A stretch of DNA of 64,000 nt from Platycnemis pennipes (Eukaryota; Arthropoda; Insecta; Odonata; Platycnemididae), in NCBI GenBank assembly GCA_933228895.1, contig OW121851.1:129317624-129381623 (forward strand), in the 5' to 3' direction. Both the position numbers and the translations under genes were made by a program. Numbering within the stretch: position 1 is the stretch's first letter; each line of letters begins with the position of its first letter. Shown here one piece after another: positions 1 through 11,600 of the stretch. The notes under the pieces were generated by a model that was not told where the DNA came from, searched no databases, and saw only the letters and a list, made by a program, of their open reading frames with translations.

Positions 1-770
1 CATAACTGGTAGTCACTAAATAGTTGAACAAGACCTTAACTAAAGACAGGATTTTTATAAATATTTTTAGGCGGTGGTTTTAGTCAGCACATGAGGCTTA
101 AACTTATCCAAATATTCGTAAATTTCTGACATTTTTAACGTTTTATAATTTCTGATATCCTCTTATGATGTTATCAAAACTTGTTTATATCGCTTTCGTT
201 AATCAACTTTGCCTTGTGCAACTCTTCGCTAGTTCATATTAAACTACCCACGACTCACCACGGGGAGGTGGTTGCACTTCGAGTCCCATCCACGCCCTCC
301 CAACCACCCAACCATGAGAGCATGTATTTACATCTTTACGAAAGGTCTTCAACAGGTAAATTGTTTCTTTGTGTCATATATTGGACGGATATTTCTATCA
401 AAAATTCTAGTTTTGATTAAGCTTTCTCTTTTCTTTTGATCACAGACCAATTTTGAGGAAGCAGTGACTTCTTTGACGGCTCTTTCTACCGCTTGAGCAT
501 GTGATGGGAGTTCAAAAAGAGTGCACTCAGAAGCTATGTTAACACTCTCGGTTTCCAGTAACCTTTGCAAATCCTGATTTGTCAAATGACTTGTGAGAGG
601 TGGTTCTGTCACTTCCACATCATTGCAAACAATCATATCGACATACTCTGATGCTCCAAAATTTATTTTCGGGATTTCAAACCTTGTTAGTGGTTTACTG
701 GCTTGTTCTCTAGATCGAGCCTTAATGATACGTCTTAAAGCCAGTTTCTTTATATGTACTCTCTTATCAC
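1..770 (-). repeat. Left arm of foldback element
   Basis: This arm mirrors 1475-2244. It starts CATAACTGGTAGTCAC at the window edge, and the partner ends GTGACTACCAGTTATG at 2244. Similarity fades near 770, where both arms still share a GATAAGAGAG motif. Confidence 0.85.
349..770 (-). pseudogene. Inverted copy of transposase-like C-terminus
   Basis: The minus strand encodes the same C-terminal peptide as 1609-1896, ending DTKKQFTC, and continues upstream through the segment shared with the right arm. It has no N-terminal part on this strand, so it cannot be an independent gene. It is the coding part of the left inverted arm. Confidence 0.8.
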
Positions 771-842
771 AATGTTACAATGTCGGAAATAATTTGCATT
801 GGTTGAGATAGATGACCTATAAACACAGGAAAATGTAATGGT

Positions 843-1896
843 GTAATTCACTCGCTAGAAGAGAAACTTGGTAGACCGCTGCAGTGAGTTATTTGCCAAT
901 CGCATGCAAATGAACTTCCATTACGGCATTTAGTGGAAAAGATGGATGGATTTACTAGCGAACCAAAAGGATTTGTTGAACCTGACGGCCAAATTTTGGC
1001 AACATGTCATGCATTGAAAATAGTTCAGTTTGAGCCCATAGAGTTTATTACTGATATAATCGATCGTGGTGATGAAAAGGGTTTGAGTACTGACCAGCAA
1101 TACCTTTATGATATTTGTAAAGCAGTTTCGAGTGGGAAAATATCTCAAGAATTAGAAAAAAGAAGTCCAGGAAAGCTCTTCAATGCGAGATGGTTGACTA
1201 CAGCTAATAGAATTTTAAGGTTATACGCAGATTCAAAAACTCCATCGCAAACATTAAATGTGTGGCAAACTTCATCGTGAAAGTTTATGCACCTAGCTAG
1301 TTCAGGATCAAGTGTAATCCAAAAGCTTATAATGGAGCTCAAAACTTGTGGGAAACCTTAAAGAGTTGCACTTACCTATCTGAGGTATATCGGAGAATTG
1401 TATGTACCTACACAAATGTATCCAAAACAATGGATACTTTGCTCACATTGAAAACATGCTCATAGCTATGTTGGTTGATAAGAGAGATCATATAAAGAAA
1501 CTGGCTTTAAGACGTATCATTAAGGCTCGATCTAGAGAACAAGCCAGTAAACCACTAACAAGGTTTGAAATCCCGAAAATAAATTTTGGAGCATCAGAGT
1601 ATGTCGATATGATTGTTTGCAATGATGTGGAAGTGACAGAACCACCTCTCACAAGTCATTTGACAAATCAGGATTTGCAAAGGTTACTGGAAACCGAGAG
1701 TGTTAACATAGCTTCTGAGTGCACTCTTTTTGAACTCCCATCACATGCTCAAGCGGTAGAAAGAGCCGTCAAAGAAGTCACTGCTTCCTCAAAATTGGTC
1801 TGTGATCAAAAGAAAAGAGAAAGCTTAATCAAAACTAGAATTTTTGATAGAAATATCCGTCCAATATATGACACAAAGAAACAATTTACCTGTTGA
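843..1896 (+). pseudogene. Transposase-like repeat protein remnant
   Basis: A decayed coding region can be followed across several frames. It runs from a segment with HANELPLRHL near 905-932, through an open stretch at 933-1277, and ends with an open C-terminal stretch at 1402-1896. Interruptions are an in-frame TGA near 880, a TGA at 1278, and frame changes near 1280 and 1410. The motifs KINFGASEYVDMI and AQAVERAVKEVT recall an uncharacterised repeat-encoded family widespread in arthropod genomes; I cannot name its superfamily. Its C-terminal codons lie inside the right arm of the foldback. It is not functional as it stands. Confidence 0.7.
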
Positions 1897-2244
1897 AGAC
1901 CTTTCTTAAAGATGTAAATACATGCTCTCATGATTGGGTGGTTGGGAGGGCGTGGATGGGACTCGAAGTGCAACCACCTCCCCGTGGTGAGTCGTGGGTA
2001 GTTTAATATGAACTAGCGAAGAGTTGCACAAGGCAAAGTTGATTAACGAAAGCGATATAAACAAGTTTTGATAACATCATAAGAGGATATCAGAAATTAT
2101 AAAACGTTGAAAATGTCAGAAATTTACGAATATTTGGATAAGTTTAAGCCTCATGTGCTGACTAAAACCACCGCCTAAAAATATTTATAAAAATCCTGTC
2201 TTTAGTTAAGGTCTTATTCAACTATTTAGTGACTACCAGTTATG
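1475..2244 (+). repeat. Right arm of foldback element
   Basis: This arm mirrors 1-770 without indels. It contains the last ~140 codons of the transposase-like gene, its stop at 1896, and ~350 bp of 3' flank. Confidence 0.85.
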
Positions 2245-2309
2245 GTTTTTTTTTGTTTCAAGTATTTAAAAAAAATTTGTAAAAATGCAAAACATTTCAA
2301 ACATTTTCA

Positions 2310-2395
2310 AACTTTAAGCCAAATGTGCAGACTCAAGATGACGTCGTAAAAAATAAATATTATACAGAATTGTTACTAGGTCTCATACACAGTCA
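2310..2395 (+). repeat. Diverged direct repeat of the foldback terminus
   Basis: This segment (TTAAGCC, ATGTGC, GACT, then TAGGTCTCAT) aligns by eye with 2140-2220 of the right arm (TTAAGCC, ATGTGC, GACT, then AAGGTCTTAT). It looks like an older copy or a tandem end of the same element type. The call rests on scattered matches only. Confidence 0.4.
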
Positions 2396-2437
2396 TTGAA
2401 GGGTACCCGTTTCCGAAAAAAAATATTGACTTTTTTC

Positions 2438-2550
2438 ACTCCACCCTAATGAGCAGCCTAAGGGCCAGTATTGCTCTTATTGTGCCCTTACTTTTCCTGA
2501 ATCCGAATTGATCTTCCTCCAGAAACTCCTCAGCTTTCAGCAAAAATATT
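2438..2550 (-). pseudogene. RTE-like LINE reverse transcriptase fragment
   Basis: The minus strand translates to KAEEFLEEDQFGFRKSKG and continues as TIRAILALR. This is the conserved QxGFRxxxGT block of non-LTR reverse transcriptase, in the version seen in RTE/BovB-like elements. Only ~37 residues remain. Nothing of the endonuclease or the 3' end is adjacent, so this is an isolated relic. Confidence 0.7.
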
Positions 2551-2568
2551 GTACAGCACTATTTAACG

Positions 2569-2832
2569 TCAGCTTCGTACCAAGTCAACTCGAACATCCA
2601 CATCCGAGGCGACATTCGACCCCGCGACCTTTTGATTACCTTGCCGGATTATTACCGACATGACCTCCCCCTCGAAAGTCATCCTTCCACCTTCCTCCCC
2701 ACCGCCCACTACGTGATAAGGCCAAGCCGCTAATCTGCAAGCATTGGTTCGCCTTGCATGCGCAGAATCGCGCATTTGAACATCGGGCAACGTGCCATTT
2801 GAACTCCTATTCCGGTAGATATGGAAGCGCAA
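2569..2832 (-). repeat. Possible tRNA-derived SINE
   Basis: The minus strand reads AAAAGGTCGCGGGGTCGAAT, which resembles a Pol III B box with degraded ends. It is followed by AT-poor sequence unlike its surroundings. A 5' A box is not clear. The long open frame here gives a low-complexity peptide and is probably incidental. Confidence 0.35.
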
Positions 2833-4280
2833 CTAGAAGGAGCAAAGTTCAATTATTGTGAGATCCCTCCTTCGCATATCGGTCTACCAATCTTTCACTG
2901 CGCCCTTTATTTCCATCTCCTTCTTCGCCCTTTTAATCGCTAGCTGCAACACCATAGTAATGCCAATGTAGGCAATGCAATGCAACGTAAGCAAACGTAA
3001 TTGCCGCATATACCTCATTCTATTTCCCGCATATAACAGAAAATTCCGAAGAGTGAAGAAGTTGTTCTATGAAGTGTATAAATGTATATTTACCGTACAA
3101 TTTCCGGTCAACTTCAGTTCAGCCTTTTCTTTCAAAATACTTAAGCCTTATTCTATATGGAGGCCTATGCTTGAAGTACAGTTTGCATAAGAAGAGGACA
3201 TTTTACCAACTCCGCCATCTTCCTTAAAACAGACCACATTTGCACACAACGAATTAAAAAAAAATTGTTGTAAAATAAATTCATCCGCGGCCGGAAAATG
3301 TTTTGGTTGAACTTCCTAGGTTTCCATGACTCAATTTTGGAAACGATTTATTTAATAACATTCTGCTTCAGCTTCAAAAAAACCAACAGGCGCCAAATGG
3401 AGCTGTCATCATATTAGATCATTCTATCTCTCCACCTTGCACTTTCCGCTGATGGCGGGATTTCTGCCAGACTGACTCCAATTGGGATCAGCAGAAAAAC
3501 GGCTTCAGGCAGAATAACCTTATACGAGAGAAAATTATAAATTCCTTCGAGTGAAATAAATTCGCACAAAAAAACAAATAATATCGATCAACTAAATACA
3601 ACATCAATACGATATCGTATACAACCACTACATCGACTCCTTTTTCAGGAAAACCTTTTTTTGTTCCAGGTTCTGAATTCTCACACAAACCCGTACTTCT
3701 CGGTTCCGAAATCATCCAAATTCGCAATAGTAAAAAATCACGCGTGCAATTATATTTGTCTATTAATTTCACATCACAATCAATTCACACGCAATTTTCC
3801 TGAAGGAAAGTTGTACCTGATGATGACCCAGTTCAGTTCTAACGCGTAGTACATTGTTAAGAGAAAGTGGGAAAGTCGTTCGATTGACTAAGTTATCACA
3901 ACTTTCCTCAGCTTTTGCTAAAGATATAAAAAATAAACAATTACACGCTAATGATAACATCAAGCATTGTTGCCTCACAAATGCTTACTCATTGAATTCA
4001 GATTACAATTTGAGAACTTTGCCTGCTCCAAGACTTTTGCTTTGGCGCTGTTTCGCTTTATGTACGCACGACATGAGCGCAAAGCGGTATCTCAGAAGAA
4101 CTGAATCATATTTTCACCCCGAACTTCAATATTTCATATTTTGAGCGGAACTTAGTCTGACATCTAGCTGCTTTATTCCACTAAGGTATTCAAAACATTG
4201 TCGTAACACTTTTTTATCGTTGTAGTTTGAGATCCGAATCTCTATGACTAATAAACAATGAAATACAAATAAAATGTTCG
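2833..4280. other. No gene recognised
   Basis: AT-rich sequence. Several short open frames (for example at 3488-3772 minus and 3854-4144 plus) lack conserved motifs. I see nothing that I can assign. Confidence 0.5.
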
Positions 4281-4816
4281 AACTGGAGTCGTTTACCATA
4301 TTTTTTATTGCCGGATCTGATAGAGTTTGTAAAATAAAAATACTCGTATTTTTCCGTTTTCTGATCCGTCAATTATTTCTCGAGTTATAAGCTGCGAAAA
4401 ACTGATGTTTTTAACCCTTTTGGAGAAGTGGGCGTGGTGCAACCTCTGACGTATATCGACTTCGTCCAATCACAACTGAGCCCGCAAAGCTATTTCGCCT
4501 TATCGCAAAAGGGGGGACACAAATGACTCCGCCATTAGGAGCGATTGCGACAGGATCAGTGCGAGTAGACCTCCCGAGAATCCCCTCCACTCCCTTCCCT
4601 TCCCATAAGAGCAGTCAAGGACGGGAGGAAAATGACGCCAATGCGATACGATCAAAGCATCTTTTTCGGTGGGCATAACCTTTTGCTTATTTTAATTTTT
4701 CATTTATGAGTCAATGGTTTTGGATAGAAGATTAATTTTTTCACTAAAATTCGTTTTTAGATTCCATCTAACAATTTCGTGTACAAAATTGCGATTTCGG
4801 TTCCGAGTAAAACGCA
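4281..4816 (+). mobile_element. M1 TIR element, copy 1
   Basis: About 535 bp shared with copies at 25790-26345 (minus), 33662-34197 and 61703-62234. Shared landmarks are GTCGTTTACCAT at the start, GGGCGTGGTGCAACCTC inside, a GC-rich tract with CACTCCCTTCCCTTCCC, GACGGGAGGAAAATGACG, and TTTCGGTTCCGAGTAAA at the end. It has no coding capacity, so it is non-autonomous (MITE-like). The ends of this copy are eroded. Confidence 0.8.
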
Positions 4817-4850
4817 TTACGCAAACACCGTAAGGGAAAATGATCCTCAT

Positions 4851-5110
4851 CATCATCATTAGTGAGATTTGTATGACGTAGCTCTCCACTGAGTTCTATC
4901 GTCCAACCTCTTCATATCAACGTAATTCTTCTCTCTCACAACCTTCATCACTTGTTCCATACATCTCATACTCTAGACCCTCCTTTTCCGTTCTTCCCGT
5001 CCCCTTGCCGATTGCCTTCATCATGCCATCATGTCCGATAATGAGGCAGATTAAGTTGTGCCATCTTCTTAAGTTGCTCCACCGATTTCTGAAAGATTAT
5101 TGGCACAATA
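4851..5110 (-). pseudogene. RTE-like LINE, 3' end fragment
   Basis: Read on the minus strand this is the C-terminal tail of the RTE-like family found seven more times here (GRPRMRY, NYVNMKRL, DRRIEW-type motifs), eroded, ending in a CAT/ATG triplet run at 4851-4862. It is 5'-truncated near 5110, as is typical of target-primed insertion. Confidence 0.7.
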
Positions 5111-6055
5111 GGGTTTTAAGGTGCTCCAACTTCTGGCGTTATCCATTGTCACTTAACTTCAACCTACTAGGAGAAAGTAAAAAATCATGGCTTATTTAAA
5201 ATAAAATCTGAAAATGAGGAATGACAGGTACCTTCACTTGAGGGACAAACCAGTTATAAGCACAGCGCGGCACATGCCTCGATCCGATTCTATATTCTAA
5301 TTTTTTATTCCCTAATTTAATTATTTTGACGCTATCTTAATAGTATCCTGGGCAAGTATCGGTGATTAAATTGTATAAAATATTATGAAAAGAGGTATGG
5401 TTGAACTGACAGAGGTAGAAGCTGATTGAAATTGGTACGATGAAGTCAGGTCATAAAGGACTTTAGCCACAAAGCATACATTTGCGTTCAGGCAGAGATG
5501 AATGCTTAGATTCTTTTTTGGACCGGCAATCATGCGAATGAACCATAAGGATGGGAAGATTTTGGTCCACTTTTATTTACCCGTACATCGCGAGTTAACC
5601 CCACCCGGCTTACACTCCTGGTTAATTACAATGTACATAAGTTCACTGCGTACATCGCGCATAACTTTTCAAAATTACACGCACGAAAACAAAGGGTCAA
5701 GTTTTGGTAATTTTCAGTGTTATTGGAGTATATCCTAAACTCACTTCCATAAATGAATACAATACGGCATTTTATTTTATCAAAGAGAGAGAATAATTAA
5801 TTGCGAGTCATGCCCTACCATAAATTATTCCTTTTACGCAAAAATTTTGGGTCTAAAAATCCTAGTTTAATAGAAAATTAAGTGTAAATAAATACTAATT
5901 TTAAATTCATTTGAAAAAGCTTAAACATGGCGGGATGCGCTGCCTTGTTTTTGACGTAGGATTTACATACAGTTTACGTTGCGAGGCATAGGAAATATTC
6001 GTCTCCTGAACTTACCATTGTATTTGAGAGCCCCTTTAAGCTTTCGTGATTCATC
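5111..6055. other. No gene recognised
   Basis: AT-rich spacer. GTACATCGCG occurs twice near 5581 and 5652. No coding frame or repeat family is identified. Confidence 0.5.
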
Positions 6056-6372
6056 ATCATTGGTCAACAATCCTAGGATTGGTTTGACGCAGCTTTCCAC
6101 ACGATTCTTCTATCGGCCAACCTCTTCATTGTGACGTAATTCTTCTCTTTTACATCCTTCACAACCTGTTCCATGTAGGTATCTCATACGCGGCCTGCCT
6201 TTTCCAATCTTCCCGTTCACTTTTCCTTCGACGATTGTCTTCATCAGGCCATCGTTTCTCAAGATGTGGCCGATTAAGTTATCCCTTCTTCTTTTTAGAG
6301 TTGTCAACAGACTTCTCTTTTCTCCTACTCTTCTCAGGACTTCCTCGTTACTTACTCGGTCGATCCATTAAA
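6056..6372 (-). pseudogene. RTE-like LINE, 3' end fragment
   Basis: The minus strand encodes RRDNLIGHILRNDGLMKTI and then VEGKVNGKIGKGRPRMRY, the conserved tail of RTE/BovB-like reverse transcriptases. The 3' end has the family palindrome CAATCCTAGGATTG at ~6071-6084 followed by an ATGATGATG run. It is 5'-truncated near 6372, with a frameshift after GRPRMRY. Confidence 0.85.
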
Positions 6373-8929
6373 TCTTTAGTGATTGTGTATTAATAATATC
6401 CTGAGAAAACTATCCAAGTTTGAAAAGTTCCTCCATTAAACATGTTATTAATAGTCGTTTTATAGTCTCTAAAGGGCATCCTACTAGTGGAGTCCTCTGC
6501 AACTGCGAAGTATGGCGTGAATTTTGCACTACGATGGGTCAACTTCACGGTTAGCTTAGTAAAATTAATACTATCTGTTTTTAAATGAATCTACTAATTA
6601 CATAATTTTAAATGAATGGATAAAAATTGATCATAATAAATTAACTGAATAAATATTCCTCCGATACTAGCTAATAAGATTTAACGGAGTGCACCTCCGT
6701 TAAAGCGTCCACGTCCCACGCATAATTTACCGGCATGCAATAGCTCACCGACGCGTTTTTGCGCCGTTGAGTTTTTTCACTTTTTATTTAATGAGGAAAA
6801 ATAATTAACGTCATTTTAAAATCGAACGCCTTAAAATACTTACTCAAGAGGCTATAAACTTTCGGTCAAGACAATACACAAAATAATAGGGAACTACCCT
6901 AATTGTCTGGTCCATTGTTAACTGATTTATATATGGTCCGCCTGGACATAGGGATGTCCTTGTGAAAACTTACGGCTAACAATAATGGAAAATTCGCTAA
7001 TTCCCTCTATAGAATGCCTCTAAATGCCGCGAAAGCAGTAAATATGCTTGTGATAAATTATTCCCGTAAGTATGATTAATGCAGATGTTGATGAGGGTCT
7101 AAGAAAGGATAGCCCTAGATGAGCAGGCAGCAAGCGACGGCTCATGCAATTAGCGCCCCCGCAGAGAATTCAATGCAGTAATGAGAGACCACTTTTAACA
7201 GTCTTCAAGCTAAGCCGATCAGGAATACGCATTTATTTAAACGCACGCGATTACTCCTTCCGCCTTATGTCCATTGACTTCTACAGGATTACTTAAAATA
7301 CTCTTAATAAATTACGCGCGGCAGGGAGATAATATTTCATGCTGATTTCTGTTTGAATGAGACAAATTGCAATTATTAGCATTGTTCCATTGCAAAAACA
7401 ACCCATTTCGCTCTTCGGATTCAACAGCCATTGCCGCTTTTTCGCATTTGGAAAAAAAGTCAGACAAGAGAGAGCAAAAGAGTGTTCCTTAATTGCTTTG
7501 TGAAGGCCATTAAGTTGCCTTTCTGCTTCGGAAGAACTAATTTTTATAGGGTCCACAGTCAAAGAACGAAATGGAATGGCAGGTAAATGTTCGGCAGCAT
7601 TGTGACTCACTTCACGTCCTCTTCTATCAAATAAAACTTGGAACTGATCGCAGATAGGTTCTGGCGAGAATTAAAAAAAATTATAGATTTCATTATCAAA
7701 GTTGACAAGTTATAATCAAATAGGGACGTTACTGCTAGAGTTATCAAATAAAGGAAACAATTTAGTGCCATTAAAACTAGAGAAAAAAGATGTGATAAAA
7801 TAGAGGACTAGAAAACAAGGGTCTAATAATGTGGTGAAATATATTTCAAGGCTAAAAAAAAACTAGTGCGTCAGGTGAAAACACTATTTTCACTCAATTG
7901 TAAAAAAATAACCGTAGGAAAATGTGCGTTCAATTCTGAGATTTGATTCCACTTGCGAACAGAGTGGACGAGATGTATATGGACTCATTCATCGCACTTA
8001 ATGATGAGCCTTGATGTTTTTCGGCCGTGATCCCGCATGTGAAGTAGAAATCGATTTCAATGAGCTCGCATTGACGCGAGCTTAAACTCCACGGTACCAC
8101 AGATATCTCCCATTCGGAGATTACAACACCCGAGCGATCCGGAACATGCGAGACTATGAACAATGAATATCATGTAATTAAATTAGAACTAAAATCAATG
8201 GGTTAATGGAACACTCACATGAATGAAAAATTTAAGCCACTTTCTCTTTTTTGAGACATGCTAACATGTTATCCAGAATTTCAAACGATCCTTTTATTTT
8301 AATGTTATCGAATAAATAACAACTTCTTTGCCGAAAAAAAAGAAAACGCCCTTTATTAAATCCCGAACAATTTCGAAATTCACCCCCCATGTTCGAACAC
8401 ATACTCTATTCCATTGCCATTAATTGAATAATTTGCAATCATCGAAAAACAGATCCTCCTCATTAGCCTGTTCCCTCTCACTAATCGGAGTTAACGGGCC
8501 AAGGGCTTTAAGGGTAGAATCACGAAAAACAGACAAATCACTATGCGTCTCTTTTGCATACATTTCAATAGATTTGTGAACTTAGTACTAACTAAGACAA
8601 AGCACATAAGGTCAATCAGAAACAACTACAACACTGGCAACAAAATCTGGATGTAATGCGTCTATTAGAATGACGAAAAGGAGCCAAAATCGTCACTTTC
8701 TCAATCGTACCTCGGTCAAAGATCGATACACAATAACTCTTAAAAAAAACCTTCCTGTATCTTCAGAGGTTGTCATGATGGAGATCACGTGGAATTGGAA
8801 ACTACAGCCTCCTTCAGGGGCAGGAAATTTAAGAGACGAGCGCTACTATCGTCTTATTCCGAAAAAGTGCATATTTGTCGGGCATAAATTTCTTTCTCTC
8901 TACATAGTTCCGGGTTTCTTTCCGCGTTG
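6373..8929. other. No gene recognised
   Basis: Long AT-rich stretch with no recognisable coding or repeat family. A small hairpin, AACGGAGTGCACCTCCGTT, lies at 6682-6700. The open frames at 7293-7610 and 7930-8163 (minus) have no conserved motif. Confidence 0.5.
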
Positions 8930-9196
8930 ATGGGCAAGATGGCGACGGTTTTGCTGACTATCCTGTCAGCGTCTTCAAGTCGAAGGGTCGAAAAATCCTA
9001 TATTGGCGCAACATGCCGCTCCACGAACGTGCGGATGAAAGAACATCAGAGGACGACGAAAAAAAAGCAATTTCGCCTTTCCGCCATCACCGAGCACGCG
9101 TGGTCATTGCCGAGCCACGACATTACATATGAGTTGACCAAACTTATGGCAAAGGATGGTAAGATACTTCCCTCGGCAGGTCAGGAAAGCCATTGA
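8930..9196 (+). pseudogene. GIY-YIG endonuclease remnant, PLE type
   Basis: The plus frame contains KSYIGATCRSTNVRMKEH, matching the YIG...R...H region of the GIY-YIG nuclease, followed by SAITEHAW. This architecture is the C-terminal endonuclease of Penelope-like retroelements. Only ~90 codons remain and the upstream reverse transcriptase is absent. Confidence 0.65.
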
Positions 9197-9230
9197 CATT
9201 CATAAAACACAGTTACATTTCAACTTAGAA

Positions 9231-9450
9231 GATGGCACACAGTGAAATAATGGGTGACGCTAATCGTAGACTGGGATTCATCAAAAGAGTATTGAGTAAA
9301 TGTGATGAACATGTACGAGAAATCAGCTACTTTTCCCCTGTTAGACCTCATTTGGAATATGCTGCCAGTGTATGGGATCCCTACGAAATCGGTCTAAATA
9401 ACGAACTTTAACGTGTGCAGCAAAAATTGGCAAGATTTGATTCTCTTCAA
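9231..9450 (+). pseudogene. CR1/L2-like LINE RT fragment
   Basis: The translation contains RRLGFIKRVLSKC and then VRPHLEYAASVWDP, the thumb region of CR1/L2-like reverse transcriptases. A stop follows NNEL near 9410. It serves as the unoccupied paralogue for the Helitron insertion at 17148-18801, because GAAATCGGTCTAAATAACG is continuous here. Confidence 0.8.
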
Positions 9451-9917
9451 TTGGGCGCCAAATAAAAATTGTGAGATAGCGACATAATAAGCCGAATCAT
9501 AGGCGGATTTATCTTGCAGACAAATTCCAACTAGATGTTTAAAACTAGGCAAGCGTTTGCGATCTTCAAACTTCACGCCTCAAGGCAACATGCAACGCTA
9601 TTAGGTTGGCCACCAAGGGCCCCCTTTTCTGCGCGTAGCTATGTTCGTTTCTACACTAGTAGTGGATACGGCATTACAAAGTTGATTTCCATTCTTCAAC
9701 ATATTGTTAGGCCCTTCCTAGCGCCCACTGTTCACAGTCGTGGAGCGAAAGGCAGACTTCACAGTCTGCGAGTTCACAGGGTTCCAATCATCATCATCTT
9801 TCTTGTTCAGACGCTCGGCCTGCGACAATATTCAAGATTCTTGACCGTGCTTCATTTATCGCAAATATCCTGCCATCGTCTTGGAATCATATAGTGCTCT
9901 TAAATCCAGCTATCGCC

Positions 9918-9996
9918 ATGGAATTGGACCCAGAAGAGGAAGACTGTCTAAAGAAGGATGACTTGTTGGAACTTGTTGAAAATGAGCGTTTTAAAA
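9918..9996 (+). CDS. Candidate first coding exon, acidic peptide
   Basis: An ATG in a good Kozak context (GCCATGG) opens a frame reading MELDPEEEDCLKKDDLLELV and then ENERFK. It is followed directly by a strong splice donor, AAAA|GTGAGTATG, at 9996/9997. Read through, the frame stops within nine codons. The peptide is acidic and helix-prone, and I recognise no family. Codon choice and the donor make it the best host-exon candidate in the window, but no acceptor or downstream exon was identified. It could also be chance. Confidence 0.3.
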
Positions 9997-10312
9997 GTGA
10001 GTATGCCTTTTCGTTATAACTGCAATGAATACTATTGATTTCAAGGCTCATTTACAATGCTTTGAAATAAAGGCAACTGAACAATTGCTTCTTGTGTCAT
10101 CAAGGTACGTAATAAGTTTTCTGGCATTCCCAAGATTTGGTGATGATGGGAAGGTATATGTTACCTTTAAACATGGACATTATTGTGCCATGGCCATTTC
10201 AAACTTGTGCTGAAATTCTATTGTTTTTATGCAATAAACGCTTTTACCCAATTAAAAATTGCAGTGCTTATTTTACCATACCTCGATATTCTCAGTTAAA
10301 GGGGATAAAATT
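9997..10312. other. No gene recognised
   Basis: AT-rich. It would be intron if the candidate exon upstream is real. Confidence 0.4.
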
Positions 10313-10566
10313 CTTAAAATAGCAAGAAATTATTCTTAATATAAGCATAAATTATACTTAACTCCCATGAGGGTATTCTTAATTTAAGAATACATGACGC
10401 TATTCGATGTTAAGAGAATATTCTTAATTTAAGAATATCTTTCTTGCGGCTAACAATCTAGCGGGATTCCCTCTTAAATTAAGAAAATATACTGGGCACC
10501 TATTTAAGTGGGATCTACTCTCAAATCAAGAGGGAACCTCTCAATTTAAGAGAATCTTTTTTTCAG
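10313..10566. repeat. Cluster of TTCTTAA/TTAAGAA palindromes
   Basis: At least five imperfect palindromes on the theme TTCTTAATTTAAGAA occur in 250 bp. The best are TATTCTTAATTTAAGAATA at 10374-10392 and a second at 10418-10438. Related half sites are CTCTTAAATTAAG and TCTCAATTTAAGAGA. The block ends TTTTTTTCAGTGTAG, like the terminus of a TIR element, but I could not find the matching left end. Confidence 0.6.
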
Positions 10567-11600
10567 TGTAGGAAACCATTAGATTAATTAATTCGTTTAA
10601 ATGCTCAAAAGCTGTTTTTGTCCACAAACGAGTCCATCGACGAGAAATTGAGGAATTCTATCTCCCACTCCCGCCCACTAATCATTTTTTATGCAAATTC
10701 AACCATCTGCTTAACGGTATGGTTGGAAAAAGTCGCCATTACAGCAAGAGATACACGAAAATGTGCACAATCGCGGAAGAGAGTCCAATATAGGTACTCC
10801 AGCACAAGCTACTCCGCAGAGATATTTCGAAAGCATTTCGTTAGCATGAAGGGCGGACTTGGAAATGAAATATTTCAATGAAAAAAGAGGAATCCTGTGC
10901 GACGGAGAAATGGAGTTTATTCGAACGAAATTGGAATTGAGGGGCCATGAGCTGGCAAAGAGGAGTTCGCCCGCGACCCCACTCACACAGACGGCAAACA
11001 TATCGAAAAACGGCGAACGGAAACTCTCGCGGCCCACCTGCCGCAACAGCGCCGCCCTCCACGGTGCGGACGACTCGGGAGGCCCTTGACTGCCTTCGAA
11101 AATGGACTCGAATGGTTTCAAAAGCACCCGAGGCCCCACGGACCATACTGCGCACCGTCCGATGATTACGAAAGGCCATTCGCCTCCGCGCATGAGGGAA
11201 CCTCATTCATTCAGCAGTAATTTATCCAACAACGGAAAAACCACAAGGTTTGAATTTCCTTTGCAAATTAAAACTTACGGCGCATTTTATTCGCCGAAGA
11301 TTATTTTAGCAATAAATTTAGTCGATTCGTTCAAAACTTGCATGGTGCATGCTATAAACACGCATGTATTCGAATACTTAATGAAGGTTAAGTCTGTTCT
11401 TTCAATCTTTTGTGACTAATTAGATTTCACACCGAAGTTCCACCTACGATTTATGCATCTAACCTCGACAAATTACTAAGATTAAAATACACACTAGCAA
11501 ATGAAACATATAATAACGACCATTATCGCACATAAACTTCTGGAAGAACAGATGACTGAATCTGTTTTATTGAGAGCGGCACTTATTAAAAAGAAGCAAG
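10567..11600. other. No gene recognised; GC-richer core
   Basis: The segment ~10930-11210 is richer in G, C and CpG than its neighbours and is open in several frames on both strands, as GC-rich DNA tends to be. No domain is recognisable. It could be an eroded CpG island or single-copy host DNA. Confidence 0.4.

Larger units (their letters stand above)
1..2244. mobile_element. Foldback element with 0.77-kb inverted arms
   Basis: Bases 1-770 and 1475-2244 are near-perfect reverse complements; paired positions sum to 2245 throughout, so no indels separate the arms. About 700 bp of single-copy spacer lies between. Each arm holds the 3' end of a transposase-like gene plus its 3' flank, and the spacer holds the upstream part of the same gene. 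This looks like a transposon copy whose 3' half was duplicated in inverted orientation. The left arm reaches the window edge, so the true terminus and any target duplication on that side are not visible. Confidence 0.85.
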
